DNA from: Acanthaster planci
Lineage: Eukaryota > Echinodermata > Asteroidea > Valvatida > Acanthasteridae
DNA length: 64,000 nucleotides
Assembly: GCF_001949145.1 (NCBI RefSeq)
Contig: NW_019091494.1
Location: 534,834 to 598,833 of the forward strand
Direction: 5' to 3'
A program made the position numbers and the translations under genes. The notes under the pieces were generated by a model, which saw only the letters and a program-made list of their open reading frames with translations, was not told where the DNA came from and made no database searches. Of this stretch, positions 12,826 through 24,683 are shown in pieces; position 1 is the first letter of the stretch, and each line of letters opens with the position of its first letter.

Positions 12826-15270
12826 AAAGGATCTCGTGTCAAATTTGGCGTGGTTCTCGTGGTCACGGTAACCATTTTGATAACCGCCTACTACCTCGGT
12901 TCGCCAACACCGGACGGCATCCGGAACCCGTGGAAGTACAGGTGTTTTCTGGCCAGCAAGCGATTGGTGTCTGATATGGTAAAGTTATTATGTAATTTGG
13001 ATTTGAATTCATATGTGTTGAGAAAAAAACCGTGATGGAAGCACAGATGTGGAACCATAAGCCTGTAAAGGGGAAACCAATTACATTTACTTACCTTTGG
13101 AAATCTTTAATAAGTAGAAATCATTCAAAAGCCAAAGCAGTTATTGTCAATGTGTAACATATGTAGTTAATATCTTGACAAGTTGACCTCAACAGTCACA
13201 ACAGTATTGTGACGCTACAAAATTAGCTCACATTGCGATGGTTTGGAAGACGATAGAATGAACACAAGAGGTGTGTGGGGAAAATGCCGTGTCTTGTACA
13301 CATTAAGACTGAGAAAAAGACGCATTGCGTCTTTTGCACTTGACAGCGTGCCAAGTTTTTCTGCGGTTTGCTCAATTACAAAGAGCGAAAGACGCATTGC
13401 ATCTTGAGGAAATGGCATATGCAGTTGCTTATTTCTTGCACCTCTCAGTATGGAATGTGCAGGTTCATTCAGTGTCTTGGCACATACAAAATGCGAAAAA
13501 GGTGTTAACCCCTGTAGCGTTTTAAGTAAAGGTCAATGATAACTTATGAGAATTTCCTTAGTCATCACATGTACCTGTTGAAAGTCAACAATCTTTCGAC
13601 GATCACCAATATGTACCAATAAACTGTTAACCACTTTGTTCTTTCACTTTTGTATGGCTTTCTACCAGTCTAAGGCACTGTCCCTATTAGCGTCTACCTC
13701 ATACGTCGACAGTTTTCGTTTTTTTGTCGACATCCTCGTTCGACCTACGCCTTTGGAAGTTCCAGGATCAAACATCCGGGCTTCTGTCACAACCTTCGGT
13801 GGGGTCAGAGTTCGCCTTTACCAGCCTATCAGAAGGGAGCCCGGTAATGGACCAGCGCTGGTTTATGCTCACGGAGGGGCTTTTGCTGTCGGGAGTGCAG
13901 GTAAGAAGCTAAAAACAGATAAGACAACAAAACAAAATAAAAGCAAATCATAAGACCATGAAACAGCCCACACTGAGCTGTCTTCACTAAAACTACTGGA
14001 AATGATTCATATTTGTGGAGTTGTTTTTATAGCTTCTATACATAAGCTTAATTTCAAATTCGGGTAATTTCTATTTCAAGACAATTGTATTGGTGAATAT
14101 TTCCACCGTGATAATTTCTCAAATTGTTCCCAGATTCTCAGAATCTTCTTAGACAAAACAAGACATGCTGCCCCTACTGAAACTAAGTCTCTTCCCTTTC
14201 TAATTGTTTATTTTCACAGCTTCTTTTGACCTTATAACCAGACGCATGGCAGAGACGTTAAACTGTACTGTCGTATCAGTAGAGTAAGTGATTAATGTTT
14301 GATTGCTTTTCAAATCTGAAACAATAAGTCAGGAGATAAAATCTTGCAGCTCATACGAACCTTGACATTGCCTTAAAGCTTCTTAAGTGCGTCCATTTTC
14401 GTATTGTAAATTTGCGATTCCTTTCGTAGTTATCGTCTTGCCCCAGAGCATCCCTTCCCAGCTGCTTTTGAGGACACCCTAAATGCCTCCAAATGGTTCA
14501 TGGACCACGCTCATGAGTTTGGGGTGGACCATTCGCGAATCGGCATCGCGGGGGATAGCGCTGGCGGTACACTAGCAGTTGCAGTTTCGCAGGAGTTGCA
14601 CGACGACCAGGCCTACCCAGATTTTGCTTTCCAGGCACCCATTTACCCTCTCACCCAGCTCATTGACAGCCACACTCCGGGAACTCTCCTATCCAAGTTC
14701 CATTTTGGTATGGACGGCTCCATAGTCACCTGGGATGAAGCTAGCATGTTCTTCAGCTTCTACTTGATAGGTGGCGAGCATGAGAGACTGCAAAATGCCA
14801 TTCTCCGCAATGTACACATTCCCTTAGAATTCAGGCTCAGCAACGCACCACAACTGCAATACGTGAATCACTCCCTTCTTCCTCTCCGCTTGCGCAGTTA
14901 TGACTTCCTCCCTCTCCTAAACCCTGCCAGTCACGAACATTATGTCGAGGCAGAGGGTTTGTGGGATGAAATCAAAGACAAAGTCCTAGACCCCCGACTT
15001 AGCCCTCTGATGAGGCAAAATATGAGCAAGTTGCCGCCCACCTTCGTAGCCACCTGTGAGTATGATGCCGTGAGGGACCACGGCGTATTCTACGCCATTA
15101 GAGTCAGGGAAGCTGGGGTACCGGTCCGATGGGTGCATTATGATGGTGGATTCCACGGAGTTTTTGGTCCTTCTTGGCCCTTTGAATTCGACGTTGGCGA
15201 ACAAATGTTCCAAGATTTCGTAGATTTCGCTAAAGAACATCTCAAAATATTTAAACTCGAACGCTCTTGA
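12826..15270 (+). CDS. Gene B: AADAC-like alpha/beta-hydrolase esterase (HGGA subfamily)
   Basis: Predicted membrane-anchored serine esterase, paralogue of gene A. Exons: about 12826-12978 (the 5' border could instead be 12807), 13669-13900, 14220-14283 and 14430-15270, with phases 0, 1 and 2. Exon 1 reads VVLVVTVTILITAYYL then GSPTPDGIRNPWKY, a signal anchor plus the family's short linker. Exon 2 ends VYAHGGAFAVGSA (oxyanion motif HGGA). Exon 3 is 64 nt and ends CTVVSVD. Exon 4 starts YRLAPEHPFPAA and has GIAGDSAGG (nucleophile Ser), CEYDAVRDHG (Asp) and GGFHGVFG (His). The sequence upstream of exon 1 in frame has a stop and no ATG, so an initiating 5' exon must lie further upstream, as in gene A. 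Exon 4 is about 50 nt longer than in genes D-G because of a longer lid segment around residues QYVNHSLLPLRLRSYD. Divergent from A, tandem with C. Confidence 0.85.
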
Positions 15271-16378
15271 AGAAATGGAAAAAAGGTACCAAACGTTTGA
15301 GAAGAAAAAGTGTGGCTAGTGCCAAAAAGAAAATATTACCTATCAATAATCAATGTACAATGTAATTGGATTTTCCTCGAAGTTGTAAAGAGGTGCAGAT
15401 GATACTCATATGCATTTTCATATTTGGTCAGTTGTTTTCACTTCTTCATCATAAACTGCATTGTTATACATGTATACGTATAATGGCAGTCCCTCCTGAA
15501 TTATTGTAATAATCCGACCGTTTATAATCATATCGATAAGTTGGTCTGGACTTGTATTTTAGAAACTTTTAAAGGGATCACCACAAGTTCAATTCAAGAT
15601 GGCCTACTGTGGATAAGGCCAATGATAAGAAGTCATGTGACAGAGCTCCTTTCAGTGACGTCGTGCAATCGGGTTTGGCTAATTCTATCACTTCGCCCGG
15701 GCTATATGGTTACGTCCAGCAATAGCATAAGCGCCGATAGGCGGTCGCCTAAAGGCGACTTTCCAAATGTATGTTTTTTGGCGCGTTGCATATACGATGC
15801 GTTCATGCGTTCTGACACAAAAGTCGACCTATTAACATAACACATGTGTGCGTCGCGTTCGGCCGTCAAACTTGCTCATAGAGCGATTTTAACAAATACG
15901 CAACGCGTGGAGCAAGTGTTGCTGCGCATATGGAAAGGCGCCTTTAGCTGCACGTGTTGGCGGCTTTCTCAGGCATGCTTAGGCCTATTAATAGTGGTTG
16001 TGTAATTCGTTCACGGCGTATGCTGAGGACACTGCGGCAAAGTTCAACAGATTACGCGTCTGCGGTTGGTTGACGTTACAATTGGTTGACTTTGTCCTTT
16101 GATATGATAGGAATAATTAAGTAAATATTGCAAACTCTAAGTTCAAGTTGAGTGCATGGTGTGTCATTGTGACTCAGCAAGTGATAAAGCTCATGTGGAG
16201 GAAAGTCCAACGAGATTCACACGAACAACTTTAAAGGCATTTCTACCAAGGGAATACCTCAGCTATGTTTAACACTGAAAATATTCTTATAAACAATTGC
16301 AAAACTTATTTCGATCTGACATTACGCAAGACTGCACTTTTCATCGCATTTGTTTGTCAATGATCGTGGATCATCAAG
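15271..16378. other. B-C intergenic with a candidate inverted-repeat element
   Basis: 3' flank of B and promoter side of C. CTAAAGGCGACTTTCCAAATG (about 15749) is inverted against CATATGGAAAGGCGCCTTTAG (about 15927-15947), so a small palindromic element may occupy about 15725-15965. No gene is seen. Confidence 0.4.
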
Positions 16379-18637
16379 ATGGCAGGACGGAATAAAGTGT
16401 TGCTGGCCGTGATTGCTGCTATCGTACTCTGTCTGACGCTTGAACCCATACCGCCGGAGCTAGACAGCCCTTGGCAGTTGAAGATGGCCTCCAGAGTAGT
16501 TGATTATGTGAGTTTTGTTCATGCTAGCGGGCACAAAGCTATACTTAAAATCAGATAACTTTTGCCATGGAATAGGCCTTTATTTTGGAAGGAATGTATT
16601 TGACAAAAATCCCGAAAGTGTAACCTGCACCATATCTGCTTAAGATCGGGCAGCTGACATTGCCTCCTCTCCCTCAAGAGTTACTTTTTAGACAAAGCCA
16701 GTTTAAAGCAGTAAGCACTAGACTTGTTTTGAGAATAGAAAACTTCCTTCAAGCAAAAATAAGTTAGCAGTCAAACCTTTCAAATAGAATCTAATTACCA
16801 TAATTGGAGATACATGTATAGTTTTTTCTAGCCATTAATATGAACCTGAAAGCATGTCGGATGGGTTTTCAATAAGGTCACGTGCGTGTTTCCAGGGACT
16901 CTTCTACAGTGAAGTCGTGCACAACCTCGTTCCTGCCCTGCCAGCCCGTCTAGCGTTGTGGATAGAAAAATGCATCTACTCTGTGATCCCTCTCGTGGCC
17001 GTGAATGTAACGACTACGGACGCCGTGTTCGATGGAGTACGAGTGCGCATCTTCGACTATGACTTCAAAGGCGCCACCAGAACATCTGGGGAGCCGACGC
17101 TTCGCCCAGCGATTGTCTTCTTCCATGGGAGTGGCTTCATGATGATCAATTTGGGTAACTTTGGTGATTTAAATGGAAGTGGGCACATATTGCAGGTTGC
17201 ATTTCAGCATAATGCAGCATCATGAAAATATTACATTTGAGCTGAACACAAGAAGTCATGTTTTTCAAGTCAAGTTTCATCCATAAGAAAAAGTTTGTTA
17301 TACACTTTGACCTCTATTAAGTGTCCAAGGACTTTACCTTGGGCAAAGTAATGTTGGTCTTGTTTTCCTATATTTGATAATGGTTACACCAGGGGTAAAA
17401 CTTGTGAAATGCAGCAAACTTTCAGGAGGCAACAACACGTGACTTCATATTGCTACTTTGTTTTGATACTTTCTTACTCTAATACTTGCATAGTTCTGAA
17501 TGCTTCAAAGAATATTAATCTCTTGATTAAATTCAACTAAAATTAGAAGACGAATCTTTTCCCTTCGTTTGTAGGTGTGAAACAAAAATTGATAGCTTCC
17601 TCTATTATGCTCTGTCAGATTCCTACCACAGTCAGACTGCGCATATAGCAAAAAAATTCCACGTGATGCTGATATCTGTTGAGTAAGTGTTAAAGGAGAT
17701 TTTTAAAAAGAGAAACAAATCAGATTCTAAACTTACTTTTGATTTCCCACCACGTCCATCTCCTTTAATTTACATATCGGAGGCATTGATCTATTTGCAA
17801 TAGCTAAAACAAATTACAGAAGGTTAATTCATTTTATCATTTGTACCGAACAGATATCGTCTGGCACCCAAACACCGCTTCCCTGCCGCCATCGATGACT
17901 GCACAGTGGCTACCATATGGTTCATGCAGCGCGCCCTTGCCTTCAACGTTGATCCCACCAGAGTTGCAGTCATGGGCGATAGCGCCGGGGGCAACCTGGC
18001 GGCCGCCGTGGCGCAGCGATTGACCTTTGACCAAAAGTACGAGAGCCTACCAAGGTTGAAGCTCCAGATTCTCATCTACCCGATGCTTCAGGCGTTCGAC
18101 TTCCAGACTCCGTCCTACCAGCAGAACGGAGATTACACCAGCGTAATCATGAACAGGCGATACACGGTCATGGCGGCCGACAACTATATGAACGGTAACT
18201 CCAGCCTGGACTTCAAAATGAGGACAAACCTACACACCTCGCGAAGCGCCAAAGCCTCTCCTTTGGTGAGGAAATGCTTGTCGCACGATCTCATCCCGGA
18301 CGAGTTCAAACAGACGAGCTACGAGTCACCCTCAACCGACTTCGGGGATGAAGGCATCTACAGGGAGATCAAAGACGTTCTCTTGGATCCAGACTACGCT
18401 CCTCTCATGCGAGAAGACCTAACAGGACTCCCAGAGGCGTACATCCTGACTGCCGAGTATGACGTCTTGAGGGATGACGGCATCATGTATGCAAAACGAC
18501 TGGAGAAGGCTGGAGTGCCGGTCACTTGGAAGCACTACCGGCGAGGCTTTCATGGGATGTTTGGCGCATTATTTGGCTCTCCGACTGAAAAACTCGGACA
18601 GTTGGATTTCGCTGCATTTTTAAAAAGGCGTCTTTGA
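16379..18637 (+). CDS. Gene C: AADAC-like esterase with HGSG oxyanion motif
   Basis: Predicted type-II ER membrane serine esterase of 411 residues. Exons: 16379-16507, 16896-17154, 17619-17682 and 17854-18637, all with GT-AG borders and phases 0/1/2. The start ATG (MAGRNKVLL) opens a hydrophobic anchor (about residues 7-20) followed by EPIPPELDSPWQLK. The oxyanion motif at about residue 120 is FFHGSGF, where the family usually has HGGG or HGGGW. The nucleophile is Ser194 in MGDSAGG, with acid Asp354 in EYDVLRDDG and base His384 in GFHGMFG. Exon 2 is 36 nt longer than in D-F and H-I: extra residues precede LRPAIVFFHG (DYDFKGATRTSGEPT). All catalytic residues are intact, so it is presumably active despite the Gly-to-Ser change in the oxyanion loop. 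It is convergent with D. Confidence 0.92.
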
Positions 18638-19373
18638 ACAACTAAAGTAGTCACAGTGCTTTCTGTCTGTATATTTAATTTTCTTGTTTCAAAATTGAAA
18701 AGTAGCTCCTGAACCATTAAATGTTTGGAGGGAGAAACGAGTTTCCTTTTATGTCAACAACTTAACTAAATGTACTGTCCCACAGTTTAATATATTGTGT
18801 TGATGACATTTTAAACAGTATAAACATAGTTTCCAAGTCCAATCTTCGTAAGCATTCGCCTGAAAGGTGTTTTCTTCGAACACTGCAGACTGTGAAAACG
18901 GCCGGTTGACGGAAGTTGAAGCAGGCTTGAAGTGGGAGTTTTCGATATCTGCAGCAAAGATTTATCAAAAGACATCCTAGATGTTATTACGAATTCGAGG
19001 CTGAGTCCCGTGGTTAGCAAAATGTCACGAACCAATTTACCCTGAGACAATTTCGTAAATTCACGAACTCTATTAAACGAACTCTGGTTTGTTGCATCAC
19101 AGAGGAACACAGCTAGCTCTATGGTTGTATCCACTAACGCATTGTTAAGGCTGGTTCATGCTTGAGGTGAAAGCGACATTGGAGCAGATTCGACGGCGCA
19201 AAACACTTGAAGCGAAAATTTCTTTAGTTGAAATGTGTTTAGCTTTGCGAATTCAAAGCACCTATATTTGATGCGACCTTATAATTTTGCGTTAGCGTTC
19301 AGTTTTGCGCCACGCGGACTTCAAATTTTTCCTTCTTTGCTCTCGATACATGGCCGATTAATTATTGTAAAAG

Positions 19374-19520
19374 TCCGCCCCCGGCCAATCGCTCAGGCGT
19401 GGCGGTCCGTCCTCCATCGAAGGAGGAATTGGAGGCCGAATCGGGGGCAGGAAAAAGGAACGGAGAGAGACAGGCGGACGACAGGAATTACTGGAGCTTC
19501 ACACTTGTATGGGGATTAGC
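19374..19520 (+). repeat. Interspersed repeat unit, copy 1
   Basis: It shares CCGGCC, CGCTCAGG, GGCGGTCCGTC, GGAGGAATTGGA, GCCGAATCGGGGGCAGG and GCTTCACA, in the same order and orientation, with the sequence at 20396-20515. Probably a SINE or other dispersed repeat; the class is unknown. Confidence 0.55.
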
Positions 19521-20395
19521 CCATTGCTTCAAACAATACTCTCCAACCAAAAAATACAGTCATACACCGAGACTAAATGCCACACTGAAAACACGAGTTG
19601 GTCATCTTGCACCGAAAATTCGTCAATTTGAGAAATAACATTAGCCTTTTTAAGAACTAATTTTTACATTTAAAAACTGATCAGATGTCTTTTGACAAAT
19701 CGATGTTTTTGAAATACTAATCTATTTTTTTAGATTCAAATTTTGTTCAAACAAATGTTGCTGTGAGACCAATTAGTTTTGATCAGATTTACTTATCAGC
19801 TTTGTCACTAAATGTTTGAACGACGAATTAAAATGTGAGTGACAAATTAGGTGACCGGTAATTAAATGCTAGAATATTAATTCCATGTGATTATCAAAAG
19901 CCGTTTCCAGCCGAACGAGTCTATGTCCCTCCTTCTGATATTAATGAAATGGTCTGATTGAGGTAGGTCTAAAAATACATTTTAACCGTTTATCTTTTCT
20001 AACTTCAGCATTATTTGGTCTTAATTGAACATACTTTATGATTAAACTCGGTGTCGAGATGTCGAAAAATGCATGCATTTGATGACGCACGTCAGTTCAA
20101 TGCTGTCCGAGTTCCATGTACGGACTAGCCTAACGTGCCGTGATCGTTTAGGTAGCGTACAGGGCTCGGTTGGGTGGTCTGCTCCGTATCAATTGCCGGT
20201 CACAGACTCGACTATGCTGTTGCACTCGTAAACATTTATTTTATGCATATGGATGAAAATTGGATGCTTCAACGAATGGATATACCTATGCAGGCCGAGC
20301 AGACATCCAAGACCGAGTTCCGGATAAAGTTTAAGCATAAAAATGCTGCCTCATAGCCTCCACCTTGTCTATGACGCCATTCGTAGCGGTCCGGG

Positions 20396-20515
20396 GCGTC
20401 TCCCGGCCGGTCGCTCAGGGAGGGCGGTCCGTCCGTCACTGGAGGAATTGGAAGCCGAATCGGGGGCAGGGAAAAAATTGCTGGTGCTTCACATTTCTGT
20501 AGGATTGGCTCGATG
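20396..20515 (+). repeat. Interspersed repeat unit, copy 2
   Basis: Direct copy of the 19374-19520 unit about 1 kb downstream. It lacks the internal stretch with GAACGGAGAGAGACAGG that follows GCAGG in copy 1. Confidence 0.55.
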
Positions 20516-21350
20516 AATATTTATTCCGGGGTAAAATTGGCTTTGTTAAGAAACCCCAAGCGTAGCCATACTGCTCGCTTTCCCAGTCGAAACCAAAAGC
20601 TCCCAAGCCAAGTCAAAAGCAAACTGAGGACTGTGGGAAACTTCTAGCAATCATTCTAGTGGCGCCAAAAAGGCAAAACAAGTCGCGCCAAAAAGTAGGC
20701 CACTTGCGGCTAAATACAAGCAAGGGCCTGCCCAAAACCACGCCTTGCATCCATGCAGAGTTCAAAGCTCAAAATATTGACTTAATGATAATAGGGAATT
20801 CCCCAGCCCACTACACTACTATAATAGAAAGTGGTCTTTATTATACATGTACTGTACCTTTAGTGTTTTACATGCACGGATGAACGTTTTCCGTATTTCC
20901 TAATTTCGAAGAAGTTCATCATGCTTTCACTGATAAAATTCGTCCACTTGGCGCCTGGGAGCACCTCCATACCCTTGAACTTCGACCAACACTGATTGTC
21001 ACAACTGAAGTTTGGCCATCAAGTACAGAATATGCTTAGTAAAACAAAACAACATGAACTTGCGAACTTTCCTCTTCTGTTGCGCGCATGTAGAAGTATT
21101 TACAAAATTTACACACTTTCGTGTACGCAAAACCTGTAAGTTATAATAGGCCGTAAGGTTGAACAGAGTTAGCAGTGGTTATGGTACTCCCATTCCACCA
21201 AAACCAAAATTTCAAGCTGGAAATACTTACAGGTGACAAGGAGCCTCTCTTTCCCTTTAAAGTTTGACAATTTGCCAAACATTTATTGAGAAATTTTAAT
21301 AGCTATTGCAGTTCATTTCAAAGTTTAACTGTTTCACACAGGAGAGAACG

Positions 21351-24300
21351 TCACAGGTATTCTTTGAAGAATTCAAAGAGGTCTGCCGACGCCAGATTCC
21401 CTGACGGTGACGCAAATGGTCCGTTCTTGGAGCCAAACATCGCATGGAATCCCTTCTTGTAGTGCTTCCAAGTAACCAGCACTCCCGCTTTCTCCAGTCG
21501 CTTGGCGTACATGATGCCGTCATCCCTCAAGACGTCATACTCGGCAGTCAGGATGTACGCCTCTGGGAGTCCTCTCAGGTCTTCACGCATGAGAGGAGCG
21601 TAGTCTGGATCCAAGAGAACTCTTTTGATCTCCTCGTAGATGCCTTCATTTCCAAAGTTGGTCGAAGGCTCTTTATAGCCTGTCTGCTTAAATTCCTCCG
21701 GGATCAAATCGTGGGACAGGCATTTTTTTACCAAGGAAGAACCTTTGGCTTTTACCGAAGTGTGTTGGTTTACTGACATTGAAGTCGTCAAGGACGGCCT
21801 GTTGTCCAGATACACGGCCCAGAAACCTGCCATCATCGCTCTGTCAAGCATAAGGGTGACGTAGTCTCCGTTCTGCTGGTAAGAAGGTGTCTGGAAGTCG
21901 AAGGCTTGAAGACAAGGATAGATTAAAACCTGCATCCTAAGCTTTGGTAGGTCCTTGTACTGTGGCATAAAGGTCAACCTCTGAGCGACGGCAGCAGCTA
22001 GATTTCCGCCTGCACTGTCTCCCATAATGGCCACTCTGGTTGGGTCAACGTTGAAGTCTTCAAGATGCTGCAGGAACCCGACAGTTGCTGCTGTGCAGTC
22101 ATCTATGGCCGCAGGGAATATGTGATCAGGGGTCAACCGGTACCTGCAGTTTTGAGTATGATGAGTGTGAAACTGTATAGTGAGATTGAGGCAGCAAAAT
22201 TAGTTCTAAATACAAATCTAAGCTATGTTGAAACTTTGTACACGTGTAGTCATACCGGTGCACTGATTACTCACTGATTTTACTCACTAATTTTTGAAAA
22301 TCCGCTCTTAATTGTCATCCTCTTAATAGACTTTGACATCTCTCAGGGACGTTCAACGCAAGCTATCCAACACGCCCATTAGGAATTTCAACAATAAACG
22401 GTTCAGCACTGATGTCGCACCAGCTCAAATAATTCCAATACATTCGGTGCACGTGATTCAGAGAACGACCTCCCAAATGATAAGTGATTAAGGGCCTTTT
22501 TTTTAATTCCAAACAGGCCCAGACCTGATTCAGTATTCTGGCGTTGGTCCACTGACACCACAACTCGCCTAATGGGAGGAGGGCACCAGCATGGGGACCA
22601 CTGATTGTGATCTGGATTTGTGTGAAACAAAAAGGCCCTTCGGGGTTCTTTATTTTGTGCCTGCACTGTTGGATTACGACCAAGCTCAATGAGCATGTCT
22701 TTGCCATTTTTCCTCGTATTAATTTTAGCCACTGGCCAGACTTGTAACTGGTACAGTTACAGACGCACGATTTGATTTATAACTTGAAACTAATGTTGAT
22801 TTTATTATGGAGGAATGACAACTCTGACATGTCTTTGACTGTTGACTCTAGGCTTTGGCAGAGTGATTATGTTTACTTCAAGTCAGTGGTGTAAATCCAT
22901 TTTGCACCTGTAAGTGGGGGAGCGAGGGACGACCCAAATCCTAAAATGATGAGGCCAATTTATTTCAAGTGAGTCCTTAGTGGATCCATTTACCTCAGGT
23001 GATTCATCTGTCATTGCACTGAGGTAATACAAAGTGATAAAATAATGAGAATCTAACATGGGTACTCACTCCACAGAAATGACTACCGACCCCGTTTCCT
23101 CCGCTATTTCCGCCGTCAGACGATGGTAAAACTCTGTACGTAAGATATACCATCAGTAACATTATTGCACATGTGAACAAAGCAGAAGCAATGTAAACAC
23201 GCAGCAATTATGGTCACTTATGGTCAACCATCTGCACACTTTCACCTGCTTCACCTGACTCGGACCAGCCAACCGACCCCGGTAAGCTCGGTGGTCAAGT
23301 GGTTAAGACGTCTGCACTAGTAAGCAGGAGGTCGTGGGTTCGAGTCCCACCCGAGTAAGCTTGTGAATTTTTTCACAAGCTCTCGGGCAAGCACTGAGCA
23401 TAGAGTGTTTATCAATACATACGTTGGGTAAGGGCAAAACCCATTATATAAATTACCATATACATATATTTGTCCACGTAAACAAATGACGTAGCCAATC
23501 TTGTGTCCAGACTACGTTGGGTCTTAATCATTAGTAGTGCAAGCATAAAATGTACACTGATCTGAAAAATGCGTTCTGAAGTTGCTATACACGTATGTAT
23601 TAATTATCCCCCTCCCCCGCTCCCACACTGTAATATGTTATTCGCTGCCACGGGTCCACTTACTTATGTTACCGCGAGTCCATCCCCCACCGTGATAGTA
23701 GACGATCGCCGGACGTTTGGCTGCATTCTCCCCATCTGGTTTGTCGGCAAACACCCTCACAAGGACCCCACCGTATGTCGTGTCCGTGAAGGTAATGTTT
23801 GGGCCACCTGACACCCTGGCCTCTTCTACTTTGGCAGCAAACCACGCACTTAGTCTCTTCGGCATGAGCGACGCCAAGCGAGTGCTCTGAGACATGATAA
23901 GAATGTTTTTTAAAGTGATGTGCTGAAATGATTTTTCTATACTATACAAGTGCATGAGATGATGTTCTACAGGCTTGAGTCCAGTCCGGCCACGTCCGAT
24001 ATTTTCGTTATCTTATTCGCCGAAGTGAGAGAGCGTCGATAGCTTCTGTACAATAAATGGTTAGTATTGCTGCAAAATCAGAAGAAAAACAATTAGCCAT
24101 GGCAGTCGTCGCGGCTGCTGGTTAATCATCAAATAAACATACATGTATTCTTTTTATCAAGTGCTATGTGTTCTCCACGGTATGCTTCACGGTGAACTTG
24201 AACTGCACGTACATTGGATGAGGGCAGCGCTTGCCGTAGGACTAGTGTTCGGGTAACGTTTGGGTTACCCGTAACGGTTAAAAAGTGCCACTAATCTGAC

Positions 24301-24683
24301 AATATTGTGAACAACTGGGACATAGCAGGGTATGTGGGCAGCTTTGTGGATACCACATCTGATAAAAAGCCAGCAGAATTTCCGTTTTTGTCCATTTACT
24401 ACGGTCAACTTTTAAGATAAACACATGAATTGCAAGAACGGAATAAAGGATCACATTTCATTGGATTCCCCAGTAATTCTTTTAACTGGTAATCACATTA
24501 CATATAGTCTGTATGTCATCCCTTTGAGGTTATTTCGGGGTATAAATTACTTACTATTCGAATACAGCGGGTTACAAACTTCATCTTCCACGGTATCTCG
24601 ATGCCATCAGGGATGGGTTCGAGGTACACGTAGATTGCTAGCCCGACCAAACATAAAAGAACTGCTGTAGGTATCACACCCAT
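21351..24683 (-). CDS. Gene D: AADAC-like esterase
   Basis: Predicted ER type-II membrane serine esterase of 402 residues. Exons, in order of transcription: 24555-24683, 23664-23886, 23070-23133 and 21351-22143, phases 0/1/2. The start MGVIPTAVLLCLVGLAIYVY is a signal anchor and is followed by LEPIPDGIEIPWKMK. Oxyanion motif YYHGGGWTRGN begins at His108; nucleophile Ser182 (IMGDSAGGN), Asp342 (EYDVLRDDG) and His372 (GFHAMFG) complete the triad. The triad spacing matches vertebrate AADAC (known there as Ser189/Asp343/His373). Gene E is the closest neighbour, in the same orientation. The first half of exon 4 is almost identical to those of E and G, while exons 1-2 differ, which suggests gene conversion. 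A tRNA-like SINE sits in intron 2 in the opposite orientation. Confidence 0.93.
22363..22740. other. Unassigned stretch in intron 3 of gene D
   Basis: Overlapping minus-strand open frames (109-114 codons) cover this part of the 0.9-kb intron 3. Neither frame resembles a known domain. It may be an old repeat. No function is proposed. Confidence 0.25.
23285..23470 (+). mobile_element. tRNA-like SINE (tRNA-Thr-like head) in intron 2 of gene D
   Basis: Positions 23285-23357 fold like a tRNA: acceptor AGCTCGG with CCGAGTA (five pairs), short D arm GTC/GAC, anticodon stem TCTGC/GCAGG with the loop ACTAGTAA (one base too long), and T arm GTGGG-TTCGAGT-CCCAC, which is a perfect B-box context. The AGT in the loop resembles tRNA-Thr. 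A strong hairpin follows (AGCTTGTGAA/TTCACAAGCT), then a tail with repeated ATACAT/ATATA. The weak acceptor stem, eight-base loop and long tail favour a tRNA-derived SINE over a functional tRNA gene. It is antisense to gene D. Confidence 0.6.

Larger units (their letters stand above)
18638..21350. other. C-D convergent intergenic
   Basis: 3' flanks of C (plus) and D (minus). Contains one repeated 120-150 bp unit (listed separately). No gene is supported; frames such as 18811-19134 minus and 19235-19519 plus have no recognised domain. Confidence 0.45.

Noticed and set aside
22363-22732. 109- and 114-codon overlapping minus-strand frames in intron 3 of D
   Set aside because: Two overlapping frames with no recognisable motifs and no splice support; chance open frames or an old repeat.
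23285-23357. Functional tRNA-Thr gene
   Set aside because: Acceptor stem has only five pairs and the anticodon loop has eight bases; a SINE head is more likely.
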